Below are positions 1 through 10,314 of a stretch of 64,000 bases of DNA, one piece after another; within the stretch, counting starts at the first letter, position 1, and each line of letters starts with the position of its first letter. The notes under the pieces were generated by a model that was not told the DNA's origin, did no database searches, and was given only the letters and a program-made list of their open reading frames with translations. Origin of the DNA: Symmetrospora coprosmae (taxonomy: Eukaryota > Basidiomycota > Cystobasidiomycetes > Symmetrosporaceae); NCBI GenBank assembly GCA_008802785.1, contig VUYT01000004.1:620001-684000 (forward strand), given 5' to 3'. The position numbers and the translations under genes are program-made.

Positions 1-384
1 CCGCCAGACTTGACGGTCTTCAAGTTCTTGCCGATCTGCGGTTCAGGTGTGATTCCAGCGAACGCGACACACAGCAGGCCGTACGGTACTCACGACGTAG
101 ACTTCGCCCGTTGAAGCGGACACAAGCGCGACTCGGATGGATGCTGTCGTTGCGTCCTTTGTCTCGTAGTTGAAGGGCATGCTCTGCCCTGCCTCGACCT
201 GCGTGCCGTTGGCTGGCTGCGAGAGGATGCCATAGTGCTGCGATTGGCTGCCTGAGGCGCCTCGCACGTTGACGTTGACGTGCAGATCGTCGGAGCTGGT
301 GGGGATGGGCGCAGGGATGGGGTTGGCGAGCACAAGTGTTGCTGCGGTCAGGAGCGCGAGTACAGTGATGAAGGATGAATGCAT
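1..384 (-). CDS. Small secreted Kre9/KNH-like protein, array member 1 (partial, runs off left edge)
   Basis: The protein starts MHSSFITVLALL, a clear signal peptide with likely cleavage after VLA before NPIP. Exon 1 (384-94, 97 codons) ends at a GTGAGT donor and exon 2 begins at 35 after a CAG acceptor, reading IGKNLKTV before the edge. The core segment (SQPANGTQVEAGQSMPFNY, then SIRVALVSA) aligns position by position with NTQITPGGTLNFTY and AVRVALVQ in the three downstream genes, and the intron falls at the same place and phase (0). That makes it an older member of the same family. The pattern P-x-N-G-T-x-V-x-x-G resembles the N-terminal Kre9/KNH Ig-like domain of fungal GPI-anchored wall proteins (family knowledge; not searched). 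No GPI signal is visible because the C-terminus is missing. Role in wall or host interaction is inference. Confidence 0.7.
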
Positions 385-1218
385 TGCAGCGAGGGCTGAG
401 ATCGGAACGGAGGGTAGGGAGAGGTGTCTGCGGAGGGGTGCACTCGCGCAACGTACGCCAAGGAGGGGGGTTCGGAGGGTGGGAGGATGGTGGCGAGCTC
501 GAGCGAAGTCAAGAGGCGATCTGCTCCGACCCGAGAGGGCGCACTCGCTGAACGTCCTTACTCGCCCCGACTGCAACTCTGCAGGTCAGCAGGGCAAGTC
601 TCAGTCCTTGGAGGAGGCGGAGGTAGCGATGTCGGACGGTCGTGGCGGTGCCTCGGGGTGCGTCATGCTTCGAGCGGCAGGACCAGCTGAGAGCGCGGAC
701 TTCAGATGCCGTCTGTGCATGGCTATCCGTCTGCATTGGTCATCTGCAGCATTGTGCTGGTTTTGGATCATCGGGTATACAGAAGCCTACCGTCAGCGGC
801 AGCCAGCCTGAGACTGCACCAGCCAAGCGCCTTTGTCTCATCCCATGCTTTTTCTGCATTTGCAGCATATCCAATTCGAGTGTCAGTCTCCCTCATGCGG
901 TGTGGACTTGCTGAAGAGCTGTTCACGAGGCGGGAGGTGTGCATAGTGTCAGTCGTTCCAGCGGTACCCTGGTCAGCGTCACGTTTCGCCGGCTTTACGG
1001 GAACCATTTCATGACAGCTTGTCCGGCATCTCGTTTATGCTGAACGAGTGCAGGAGGAGAGGCGTAGTGGCTACAGGTGAGTTACAGGCGATTGTCCGTG
1101 AGATAGGTGGCGTGGGCTATTCGTAAGAGATATTCATAACTGCTATGCTAGAATGGTTGGGTCGTCAATGAGTCGTCCATGAGCGAACCCCTTGCTGCTG
1201 GCGCTGGGGCTCCCGTGC
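385..1218. other. Intergenic: promoter of member 1, 3' flank of member 2
   Basis: No reading frame here has homology or splice support. The right end, from about 1060, is the start of the block that recurs at about 4950: both copies contain a stretch reading TAGTGGCTACAGG. Confidence 0.5.
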
Positions 1219-1836
1219 TCAGGCGGCGGTGGTGTTGGCCACAGTCACGTATCGCCTGCGCTCATCGTCATCGTCCTCGCCAGGGGCGTGGAACTCAAAG
1301 TCCCAAGAGTCGTACTGTCCATCCTCGTCGTCTCGGTCGTCATCGTCGTCGTCAAGCTCGGAAACGGCGATGACTGCGGGGATGGCAGCGCGAGGAGCTG
1401 GGTCAGGCGGCTGCTCCTCGCTCGACAGTACGGCAGCGCTACTCACGGTAGTTGCCGGCAGTCAGGTTGGCAGGGAGAGCGATCTCTGCAGTGACGAGGC
1501 CGTTGCCATCAGAGCCTCGCGTGGTCGGCAGGTCTCGGGCGATCTATAAGGCGCGTTCGAGAGATCCGTCAGCAGGATCCATTGCAGGAGACGTGATAGT
1601 TCGCGAGAGCGACCCACCTCGAGGATTTGCACAAGAGCCACTCGAACTGCGCGCGCATCATCGTCATCCACGCGGTAGGTGAAGTTCAGGGTGCCTCCCG
1701 GTGTGATCTGGGTGTTGTTGAGCGGGCTGAAGAGGGTGTTGTCCTCGTCGTCGTTGTTCTGGCGGACCTTGAGCAGAGGCGACGCCAGTGCAGTCGAAGC
1801 CGTGAAGGCCGCAAGGAGCATGGTAGAGAATCGCAT
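1219..1836 (-). CDS. Small secreted acid-rich Kre9/KNH-like protein, array member 2
   Basis: Three exons (1836-1618, 1543-1447, 1373-1219) close in frame to 156 residues. Signal peptide MRFSTMLLAAFTASTALA, mature start near SPLLKVRQ. One beta-rich domain follows: N-TLFSPLNNTQITPGG, LNFTYR, AVRVALVQ, IARDLPTTRG, LPANLTAGNY, IAVSELD, then an Asp run and a tail ending RRYVTVANTTAA. The G-G-T-L-N-F-T-Y and A-N-L-T-A-G-N-Y elements fit the two edge strands of the Kre9/KNH domain (family knowledge). Possible N-glycosylation sites are NNT, NFT, NLT and NTT. No GPI or transmembrane end is seen, so the protein is probably soluble and extracellular or wall-trapped. Intron 1 is phase 0 and intron 2 phase 1, as in the paralogues. 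The start is the first ATG after a TATA-like box about 105 nt upstream. Confidence 0.85.
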
Positions 1837-1940
1837 GTTGGCTATATGAGGGAGAGCTGTGGTGTGGGGAGTGTGGAGTGCGTGTGTGGGGAAAGATGTG
1901 ACTGTGTTGAGGAGAGGAGAAAGAAGGGGAAGAAGAGCTG

Positions 1941-1950
1941 GCTTTTATGG
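1941..1950 (-). promoter_or_regulatory. TATA-like element of array member 2
   Basis: On the minus strand this reads CCATAAAAGC, about 105-114 nt before the ATG. It lies next to a purine-poor stretch and is conserved with AGCTC context at member 4 and, more weakly, at member 3. Confidence 0.5.
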
Positions 1951-3035
1951 AGAGACGAAAACCTGTCCCACAGCGTCCAGTCTGTCAAAAGCGGTGCGGA
2001 TGCGGAAATGCCCAGCCGTAACGTCATCCACCCGGTGTGTCACCCTTCCCAGCCAGAAGTCCGCAGGGAGGTGTGCGCTGGAGCTCGGCGCAGACACCGC
2101 ATAGTCACCCATCCGACTGCATTGCCTCAGCTAGTTGCACCACGTTGATGGATCCTTGAGTGCTGTGCACCACAGCCTTGCGAGCTCCCGCCATTCACGC
2201 TTTCTTGATGCGAAGCCGTTAGGCGTTGATCGCGACACGCCAAGGGCTTGGTCCACGAAGAGGGGCACTGAACGCGGTGCTCTCCGGCAGGGGGGGTTGA
2301 CGGGAATAGGTAGAGGATGCAAGGCAGAACAGATTCTCTGCTCGGAGTCGATGCTGGCCGGCTGTGCAGACGCGCGAGCTGGTGCGGTAGGCTGCTGGTC
2401 ACCTCGTTCGGACAGGACGTCCCGTCCCGTGACGCTCGTGCTACGCTTCGTTGCGGTGCAGCGCTGTAGCTCTGAGCTGCGCGCTTGAGGTCGTTCGCTG
2501 AACACGGCACCTCTTCACATCAGCTGTGCATACAGGTTAGGGAAGTCGTCGGTCGCTCGGCTGAGCTACCAGTGCTATTGTAGGCATGTCGAGCAGACAG
2601 CCCCTGAGCGCCTGCGAAGGCAATGCGGAGGTGTGAGCAGGCTGTATGTGGTCGGATAGACCGAGCAGCCTTGAGCGCATTCTACGCATCATAGACAACA
2701 GGCAGACAGTTAGACTCGCGGAGGCAAGATGTCCAAGCAACGGCAATCCTGCGAATGTACCTGAGTCAGTTCGCTCCCACAGCGATTGAGGGTCCCGGCC
2801 CGCCGCTTTGAAAGATAGAACAATGCATACTATATTCGTACGATCTCTACATATATGCGATGATAATGGCTACAAAGGTGGCGCGGATTGTCCTAGACTG
2901 ATGGCCCCACCTGTGCGCAGGACGAAATGCTCGGATCTGGTGTATTTTGCCGTGCTCTCGCCATCTCCGCTATTCCAGGCTGCGCTATAGCTCGTGTGTG
3001 CAGGGGATTTGGCGGTTCACCAGCGCGCTGATTGC
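1951..3035. other. Intergenic between members 2 and 3
   Basis: The left part is promoter sequence of member 2 shared with member 4 up to about 2260. From 2261 to 3035 I see only short overlapping frames on both strands with no codon or homology support, and AT-rich 3' flank of member 3 near 2810-2870. Confidence 0.5.
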
Positions 3036-3756
3036 TCAAGCTGTGGTAGCGTTGGCGACTGATACGAAGACCCGCCGCTCATCGTCGTCGTCGTCTCCAG
3101 CAACCGCTCCTGCAGCACGCGGGTAGTGGAACTCGTATCCCCACGAATCGTATCGACCGTCCTCGTCGTCGTTGTCGTCGCTGTCGTTGTCGAGCTCGGA
3201 CACCGCAATCACTAGGAAAGAAAGAGGCGAATCGACCCCATGAATCAGATGCCGATGCGACGCCGTACATGTACAGGCTCACAGAAGAGCAAGATACTCA
3301 CGGTAGTTGCCGGCAGTCAGGTCAGCGGGGAGCGGGATCTGAGCTGAGACAATGCTGTCTCCGTTGGCGCCGCGGGTAGGCTGGAGGTCACGGGCGATCT
3401 GACATGCGGAGTACACAGAAGGGATCAGCCACATTGGGCAAGCGTCCAGGATGCATACGCGAGGTAGCACTCACTTCGATGATCTGGACAACGGCGACCC
3501 GAATACCGCGGGTCTCAGAGTCGTCAGGTCGGTACGTGAAGTTGAGGGAACCGCCTGGAGTAATCTGGGTGGTGTTGCGGGGGCTGAAGAGCGTGTTGGA
3601 CTCGCGCTCGCGGCTCTCGTTGTCATTGTCGTTATCATTATCGTTGTCATTGTCGTTGTCGTTGTCATTGTCATTGTCGTTCTCCTGGCGCTTGAGCAGG
3701 GGAGACGCAATAGCGGTTGCCGTGAATGCGGCGAAGAGCAGGGTGGCAAATCGCAT
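3036..3756 (-). CDS. Small secreted Kre9/KNH-like protein with Asn-Asp repeat, array member 3
   Basis: Exons 3756-3475, 3398-3302 and 3211-3036 give 184 residues. Signal peptide MRFATLLFAAFTATAIA leads to SPLLKRQEN, where Lys-Arg is a possible Kex2 site that members 2 and 4 lack (LKVRQ, LRVRQ). A tract of alternating Asn and Asp of about 20 residues follows, then the same domain as its neighbours: NTTQITPGG, LNFTYRPDD, IRVAVVQIIEV, IARDLQPTRG, LPADLTAGNY, IAVSELDN and a tail ending VANATTA. The last exon has an inserted HYPRAAGAVAG before the acidic run. Intron phases match the paralogues although intron 2 is longer. Exon 2 has the same 97 nt length in members 2, 3 and 4. Confidence 0.85.
3618..3681 (-). 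repeat. Hexanucleotide repeat coding (Asn-Asp)n
   Basis: A run of AATGAC/AACGAC units on the minus strand lies inside exon 1 of array member 3. Third-position variation (GTC/ATC/ATT on the plus strand) shows it is not a perfect microsatellite, so the amino-acid pattern may be under selection. Members 2 and 4 have only NNDDED at this place. Confidence 0.85.
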
Positions 3757-3883
3757 GTTGGCTAGATGAGGGGAGTTGTGAAAGTGTTCGGGAGGCTTGT
3801 AGTAAAGTATATCTCAACAGTAGTAGTGATGTGTCGATACTTTGAAATGGAAAGAAGAGGAGCGAAGCCAGGAGCAGCGCTGA

Positions 3884-3893
3884 CTTCTATGGC
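3884..3893 (-). promoter_or_regulatory. TATA-like position upstream of array member 3
   Basis: The minus strand reads CATAGAAGTC here, about 130 nt before the ATG, in a context (GCTGACTTCTATGG on the plus strand) that parallels GCTGGCTTTTATGG of members 2 and 4. Confidence 0.3.
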
Positions 3894-5138
3894 CTACACA
3901 GCAAGGAGTAGACGTCATCGGCATCTCGCTGCGAAGAATGTCGGATATTAGAACTTGCTCAGACGCTGCGTCACTCTGCGTGTCATTCACGGTGTCACTG
4001 GCACCGCGCAAACGCCTCGCGGTGCACCCAGTCCTCTCGGGCATTTTAATCCTTGAAATCCGCGCAACGAATTCGGGATGCCAAGCTGCAGCTCCGGAGG
4101 TTTAGAGACTTTCAGTGGCGCGCAGATCCGGCACAGGTACCGCACGGTCGCACGGCTGCAGGAGAGACCATGCAGACGACTCTTATGAGCTCGACGTGTC
4201 AAAAGTAGCATATCCTCTCTTGTGCTGTGTGTCCAGTCATGCACGGTGATGATGGACCAGCTTGAAGTGAGAACAGGCGGAGCGATTCGCAGAAAAGGCA
4301 ATCGACTCGGAGGAGGCGGATTGTGCGGCCAAGACCTTGCGGTGCACAGGTGAACTGCAGCGGTGTTGGCTATGATGCAGTACGGAGGCATCATAGGCGC
4401 ACCGCGCTCGCGTGAGGCCGGAAAGTGCCACTGCTCTGCGTGCTCAGGTCAAGTTGACTCCTGGTTGTTGCAGACGCGAAGCCTGCACAGAGTCGGCAGC
4501 GAGCCATCTGGAGGCGAGGACCCCTGCGGCCGTGCTCCCAGCTGCACCAAGATACGGCAGAGGCCCCGCGTGCCGTCATCCGCCGAGTCCTTCGGCTGTG
4601 CTGCTGACGGCAATGCCTCGATGCGGCTGCTGTTGCTGCTCTATACGGCTCTGCACTCTTGCTGTCCACTCGAGAGCGCAGGCTAGGCTGACTCAGGATG
4701 GCTGTAGAACTTGCATCACAGATCCCTGATCTTCGTGAAACGCAGTCGTGTCGAAGGCGGATACAAGCTTAGCAAGGGTCAGAGCCGAAGAGCTGTCACG
4801 ACAAGGGAGCCTTGAACATGTCGGCCGCGGCGATGCTTTGGTAAGCGTCAGTCCTTCGCCCCGGCTTCGCAGCCGCAGCTTGGTGAGAGGACAAAGTATG
4901 GTAGCGCTGCGCGGCGTTCACTTCACACTGGCTCGTTGCAGTGGTTCGAGAGGAGTAGTGGCTACAGGAGACATACAGGCAATTGTCCGTCTGCGAGGGT
5001 TACTTCAACTACTCGTATCGGATATTTATGACTGATACGCTGGTCGGGTCATAAAAGCTTCTCAGGCGCTACTTGTAGAGTCGAGCTTTCTCCATAGGCA
5101 AGGCTCTTGCTGCTGGCGCTTGTGGCTGCCCGGGCTTA
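3894..5138. other. Intergenic between members 3 and 4
   Basis: Several open frames of 60-135 codons overlap on both strands but none has splice or family support. The right end from about 4950 is the downstream flank of member 4 and belongs to the duplicated block. Confidence 0.45.
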
Positions 5139-5749
5139 TTAGGCGGCAGTGGTATTGGCCACAGTGACGTATCGCCTGCGCTCACCATCGTCGTCCTCGC
5201 CAGGTGCGTGGAACTCAAAGTCCCACGAGTCGTACTGTCCGTCCTCGTCGTCTCGGTCGTCGTCGTCGTCGAGCTCGGAAACGGCGATGACTGCGGGGAT
5301 GGCAGCGCGAGGAGCTGGGTCAGGCGGCTGCTCCTCGCTCGACAGTACGGCAGCGCTACTCACGGTAGTTGCCGGCAGTCAGGTTGGCAGGGAGAGCGAT
5401 CTCTGCAGTGACGAGGCCGTTGCCATCAGAGCCTCGCGTGGTCGGCAGGTCTCGGGCGATCTTTAAGGCGCGTTCGAGAGATTCGTCAATAGACCTCTCT
5501 ACAGGAGATATGCTCGCAAGAGCGACTCACCTCGATGATCTGTACAAGAGCTACTCGAACAGCGCGCGCATCGTCATCGTCCACGCGGTAGGTGAAGTTC
5601 AGGGTGCCTCCCGGGGTGATCTGGGTGTTGTTGAGCGGGCTGAAGAGGGTGTTGTCCTCGTCGTCGTTGTTCTGACGGACCCTGAGCAGAGGCGAGGCCA
5701 GTGCGGTCGAAGCCGTGAAGGCCGCAAGGAGCATGGTAGAGAACCGCAT
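5139..5749 (-). CDS. Small secreted acid-rich Kre9/KNH-like protein, array member 4
   Basis: Exons 5749-5531, 5460-5364 and 5290-5139 give 155 residues, nearly identical to member 2 (same signal peptide; mature start SPLLRVRQ; one Asp fewer in the acidic run; GDDDGERRR in place of DDDDERRR). The exon 2 acceptor is AAG rather than the TAG of member 2. An open frame extends upstream of this ATG to 6268, but that part holds the TATA-like box and the promoter shared with member 2, so I take the internal ATG at 5749. Role is probably the same as for member 2; redundancy or dosage is inference. Confidence 0.85.
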
Positions 5750-5859
5750 GTTGGCTATGTAAGAGGTAGTGGTGATGTGGCGAGTACGGAGTGTGTCTGT
5801 GCGGGGAAGATGGGACTGTGTCGAAAGGAGGAGAAAGAAGGGGGGAAAAGAAGAGCTGG

Positions 5860-5869
5860 CTTTTATGGA
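5860..5869 (-). promoter_or_regulatory. TATA-like element of array member 4
   Basis: The same CCATAAAAGC as at member 2, about 111-120 nt before the ATG, within AGAGCTGGCTTTTATGGAG on the plus strand. Confidence 0.5.
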
Positions 5870-6200
5870 GAAGAAGAGGACCTGCCTGTCCCACAGTACC
5901 CAGTCTGTCGAAAGCGGTGCGGAAGCGGAAACGCCCAGCCGTAACGTCACCCAGTGTGTCACCCTTCTCGGGCAAAAGGCCGCATAGCAAGGTGCCTGGA
6001 CGCTCGCAGAGACCCGGCACAGGCACCGCATAGTCACAGGTTCGGCTGCATTGCCTTCAGCTGGCGCACCACGTTTGTAGCTCTTCGAGTGCTGTGCACC
6101 ACAAGCCTGCACCGCTGGAGCCTCGTAGTCAATGCTTCGCAAAGGGCCGTTGCCTGCAGGAAAGGCGATCGAGGTTGACTTGCCAAGGGCTTGGAGCTTC

Positions 6201-6857
6201 ACGAGAAAGCGAGCACGGCAGAGCGCACCGCGTAAAGAGGTGACATAGAGTCGGAGGTGCAGCGACACAGCTGAGAAGCCGCACGTCCCATGCTCAGGGC
6301 AGCTTCATCTCGCTGTGCAGATATTCGAAGCGAGCCGGTGCAGCGGGTAGTGAGGCAGCTCGGGTCAATGGAGGATGTCTCCACTGGCAGCTGTCGGCGC
6401 ACTGCTGAAGTGCCTCCACGCAGTCGCTTGGTACGTCTCGCTGGCACAGCAATGCTAAGCTGTGCGCCAGCGGTGCTCTCGGAAATGCTCGACGGAGTTG
6501 CTGCTGCTGCCAGTGGCTGTTGCTGTCGAAACGGCCTGGCCCCCTGCCAGCAGTCCGTTCTGACTGACTCAGCAGCAGCAGCAGCACGGCGGTCGACTTG
6601 TGCGCAGACGTCAAACGTACGGTGACGGTGGAAGCAGGAGAGACCTCCAGAGGTGGCTGTATGTGAAAGCGCAAAGTGTTGCATCTGCTATGCACGCCCC
6701 CTCCTCGAGCTTTCCATCATTCTGGTTGACCAGAGCCAGAGCCGGTCACCCTTCGTAGAGTAGAGCCTCAGAAGAAGCCGCCGCTTCGACGCTCTTTTGG
6801 CTTTGGTCAACCCAACACAACATCCACAAGCAGCACACTTGTTGACCCTCCGAGAAC
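6201..6857. other. Intergenic, upstream of RDS3
   Basis: It contains short CAG/CTG clusters near 6495-6520 and 6565-6590. Open frames on both strands here are driven by these repeats and lack other support. Confidence 0.45.
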
Positions 6858-7568
6858 ATGTCCAAGCATCACCCGGATCTGCTCATGTGCAGGAAGCAGC
6901 CTGGTATCGCCATTGGGCGCATGTGCGAGCGCTGCGACGGAAAATGGTGAGGATGGCGCCCGCGGCGTCAGAGGCGTAGCAGCACCATCTGTGGTGCGAT
7001 ATGGGCTGATGCATCATCGCGCATGGCATCTCGTGGGTCCCGCCAGCCCCATTTGCGATTCCTAGTGAGTTCCAGAGGCAGCCACGCACGTCACATGTCG
7101 ACCTCTGGCTGATGAACGGCGTGCTGCCTACAGCGTACGGCCTGAGACCCTCGTGAGAATCTGTGACGAGTGCAACTTTGGTACCTACGGTGGACGATGC
7201 TGCGTCTGTGGAAGCCCAGGTGCGTCTCGCATGCAACGACTGCCACCCGGTCCTGGCAAGTTCGACGAGACTAACTCGCTTGTGCACCCCGTCATCTTCG
7301 CCATCCTACGCGTACTGTACTTCGCTCGCTAACACACACGCTGTACATCAATTGCCGACCCGCTCTGACCCCGTCTCGCCTACGATGCCTCGCTCCGCTC
7401 GTCACCGACTGATCCCGTCAAACAGGCATTTCGGATGCGTATTACTGCGCGGCGTGCACCAGACTGGAGAAAGACCGAGACGGCTGTCCCAAGATTGTCA
7501 ACCTCGGAGCGTCAAGAACAGACATGTTCTACGAACGCAAAAAGGCGAATCAATTCAACAAGGGTTGA
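6858..7568 (+). CDS. RDS3: RDS3 / PHF5A, zinc-knuckle subunit of the SF3b complex of U2 snRNP
   Basis: Four exons (6858-6946, 7047-7064, 7134-7219, 7426-7568) give 111 residues, against 107-110 in the family. The protein starts [20 protein letters not shown] and carries the family's CxxC pairs: CERC, CPIC, CDEC, CCVC and YCAAC, then the tail [17 protein letters not shown]. In the SF3b complex this small triple-zinc-cluster protein sits beside SF3B1 and forms part of the pocket for the branch-site adenosine (family knowledge). Exon 2 is only 18 nt and codes part of the C-P-I-C-D-S-Y zinc knuckle. Splicing of a splicing-factor gene through a microexon could give self-regulation; that is inference. 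Confidence 0.95.
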
Positions 7569-7601
7569 TGATGGAGTTCTGCACCTTTGGGATTTCACCA
7601 C

Positions 7602-7638
7602 ATCCAGCAGCAGCAGCATCAGCAGCAGCAGCAGCATG
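7602..7638 (+). repeat. CAG microsatellite in RDS3 3' flank
   Basis: An interrupted run of CAG units lies about 35 nt after the RDS3 stop and before the next gene, so it is probably in the 3' UTR. Confidence 0.8.
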
Positions 7639-7852
7639 AGAGAGCGCATCACAGCAGTAGTCCCGGTCCTTGTTGTCTACACATAACTCTCCCTTCTCGT
7701 GCCTGCAACGAGTCATGCGCGCTCTTCTCCATCGTACGGGCGTCAGGTGCCTCAGCCCGCACGTGGTTGACACCGCTTCGCTTCCGCCAACTCAATCCTC
7801 GAGTCTGAACCAGACTCGCATTGCTTTCAGTTGCCAGTTTCGCCTCGATGTG

Positions 7853-10278
7853 ATGCGACTCGTGATTGCGATATTCGACCATCATTCTGCGTACCGAGCT
7901 CGCGCTTCAGCGGGAGCCTTCATCGACAAGTCGGCCATATCAGGGCACGACCGGACCTCGCTCGATACCTACACTGGCCTGCCGCTTGAGGTCGAGCACG
8001 AGATCCTGCAGAGGTACCACAGTCTGGACGAGCAGCTCCGCCTGCCGCGCGACATCTGGGGAGATCTCACGCTCGCCTCGAGTGGCCAGCCTGCGCCTGC
8101 GTTGGACGTCGCCGCCACTCCAGCAGCGAGTCTCGACGCAAGAGCACCTGCCTTCGTCCCGGGAGCACCTCGTCAGAGCGCACAGTCCGGTGCTCGCTCA
8201 CCTGCGTCCCCGCCTTTCCTGCAGCGCAGATCCAGATCAAAGTACAACGAGTCCATCCGCCCCGTCTTTACGCCACTGCGTTCGCTCGACTGGCGCTTCG
8301 GCCTCATCCAGTGCGACTCGGTCGAAGGGCCTATCGATCTGGCGACGCTTGTCAGTGCGGTCAAGTCACCCGTCGCCATGTCGCGCAGTCTCGAGCTCCC
8401 TGCCATCTTCGAGAAGCGCGCGAGGAGCGCCTCCAACCTGGATGGTACGGCTTCGGTAGCCCTAGCCGCTACGGCGCATGGGCCATATCCTCACTCCGGC
8501 GGTTCAGTAGATCTGGGCTACGGGATCATGCACCTGTACAAGGATGCACCAGCTGAGGGAGATTCTGGGGCGCAAAACAAGAGCGATGCGTCCGGTGATT
8601 CTGGCTGTAGGACCGTTGCAGTCCTGGCCGTCCCTTCGAACTGGGCAACAGCCGACTTTCTTCGCTTCATTGCCAACGCTGTTGAATCCATCGAGCAGAT
8701 GCGCATTATGAGGTGCGTCGTCGCTTTCGAATATATATCGGCATTATCGTTCGGACTAACACGCTGACATCCCTATCGTGCTCAGAGATGCGCTCCCGAA
8801 CAGATACATGGCCCTCATCAAGTTCCGCACGGTGGAAGACGCCGAGCTCTTCATCGAATTCTACGAAGGCAAGACTTTCTCAGAGATGCTCATCGACGAG
8901 ATCTGCCATGTCGTGCGCATCACGAGCGTCGAGATCACAACTTCCAAGAGCCCGCCTTACACCTTCGCCTTCCCCATGCTCGGCTCAGAATTTGGAGACG
9001 AAGAAGATGCGGGCGGAAGAAACAAGGAGCTGGGAAAGCTGGAACTTCCGACCTGCCCTGTCTGTCTGGAGTGAGTGCGAACTCGGCTGGCTTGAATTGC
9101 CGGGAACAATGGACATTCGCTGACTGCAAGCGCCCACGTTTGCCGCCCATAGCCGGATGGACTCTGGCACCTCTGGACTCATAACAGTACAATGTAAAAC
9201 CTCTTCTCCCTGTCTCCCTCCTATTCAGCCTGACTTAGCCCCACCCATCGCACAGGCTCGCATACCTTCCACTGCATGTGCCTCCAAGGCTGGCCGAATA
9301 ACAATTGTCCGGTCTGCCGGTACTCTCAAGGCCGCAATAAAAGCGATCGCACCTGGGGCGGGCCGGCTCCGACCGCCTGCGCAGTCTGTTCTGCGACAGA
9401 GAGCTTATGGATGTGTCTGATCTGCGGACATGTCGGCTGCGGGCGGTTCTCGAACAGGCATGCGCACGACCACTTTGTCGAGACGGGCCACACCTTTGCG
9501 TACGAGATAGAGTCTCAGCGGGTCTGGGACTATGCCGGAGATCAGTACGTGCATCGCCTGATCCAGAACAAGACGGACGGGAAGCTGGTAGAGGTACATC
9601 TGTGCGATCGATGGCTTGTGATGAACTCCAAGGCTGAAGCTTTTGACTACAGCTCCCCTCGAGCGCGGCGTCTGGACCAGGGGGCTCAAAGAAAGGCCCT
9701 CATGGTGCTGCAGGAGACGAAATCGCCAAGATCGAGGCAATCAGCATCGAATTCAGCGACCTGCTCACGACCCAACTCGACTCTCAGCGGTCCTACTATG
9801 CTGAGAAAGTCGGCAAATTGAAGGAAGAACTGGCTACGGCCGAGATGCGCCGCGAAAAGGCTCGGACCGAAGCTGCTCGATCGCTTCAGAAAGCCGAGGA
9901 GCTGCAGCGCAAGCAAGACGCTGCGAAGGGACTCCGGGACGTGGAGGAGCAGCATCTGCGGAAGAAGATCGAGGCCCTCGAAGGCGGCACCGTGCCTGAT
10001 CTGGAGAAGGAACGGTCTCGCCTCGAGAAGAAGCTCGAGAAGGCGACAGACCTTGCGCGCGCGTTCCAGAAGGAGCTGGCGAGCGAGCAGCAAGTGACGA
10101 AGGGGCTCCTCGAGAACATGAGCAAGCTGAGGGAAGAGAATGACAAGCGCAAGAAGGAGACTGGAGATCTGCAGGATCAGGTCAAAGACCTTTCAGAGCA
10201 GTTGCAAGACGTCCTCTTCACTCTTACTGCGCAGGCGAGGATTGCGGAAGAGGGAGGCGAAGGGGGCGATGTTATCGT

Positions 10279-10314
<36 letters not shown>

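Larger units (their letters stand above)
1060..2260. repeat. Duplicated gene block, copy 1 (matches 4950-6200)
   Basis: The stretch holds array member 2, its promoter and its downstream flank. Shared landmarks in the same order in both copies include the downstream TAGTGGCTACAGG, all three exons, the promoter AGCTGGCTTTTATGG, the upstream CAGCCGTAACGTCA and GAGTGCTGTGCACCACA. Identity is patchy: coding exon 2, intron 2 and the start of exon 3 are identical, while intron 1 and the far upstream flank have diverged. Confidence 0.85.
4950..6200. repeat. Duplicated gene block, copy 2 (matches 1060-2260)
   Basis: This copy holds array member 4 with its promoter and downstream flank, in the same orientation as copy 1. 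The stretch 5272-5462 equals 1355-1545 base for base by eye, including the complete 73-nt intron 2. Similarity fades near 6200 (shared CCAAGGGCTTGG). Confidence 0.85.

Noticed and set aside
5486-6268. A 260-residue minus frame that includes array member 4 with a long N-terminal extension
   Set aside because: The extension covers the promoter block shared with member 2, including the TATA-like box, and has no signal peptide.
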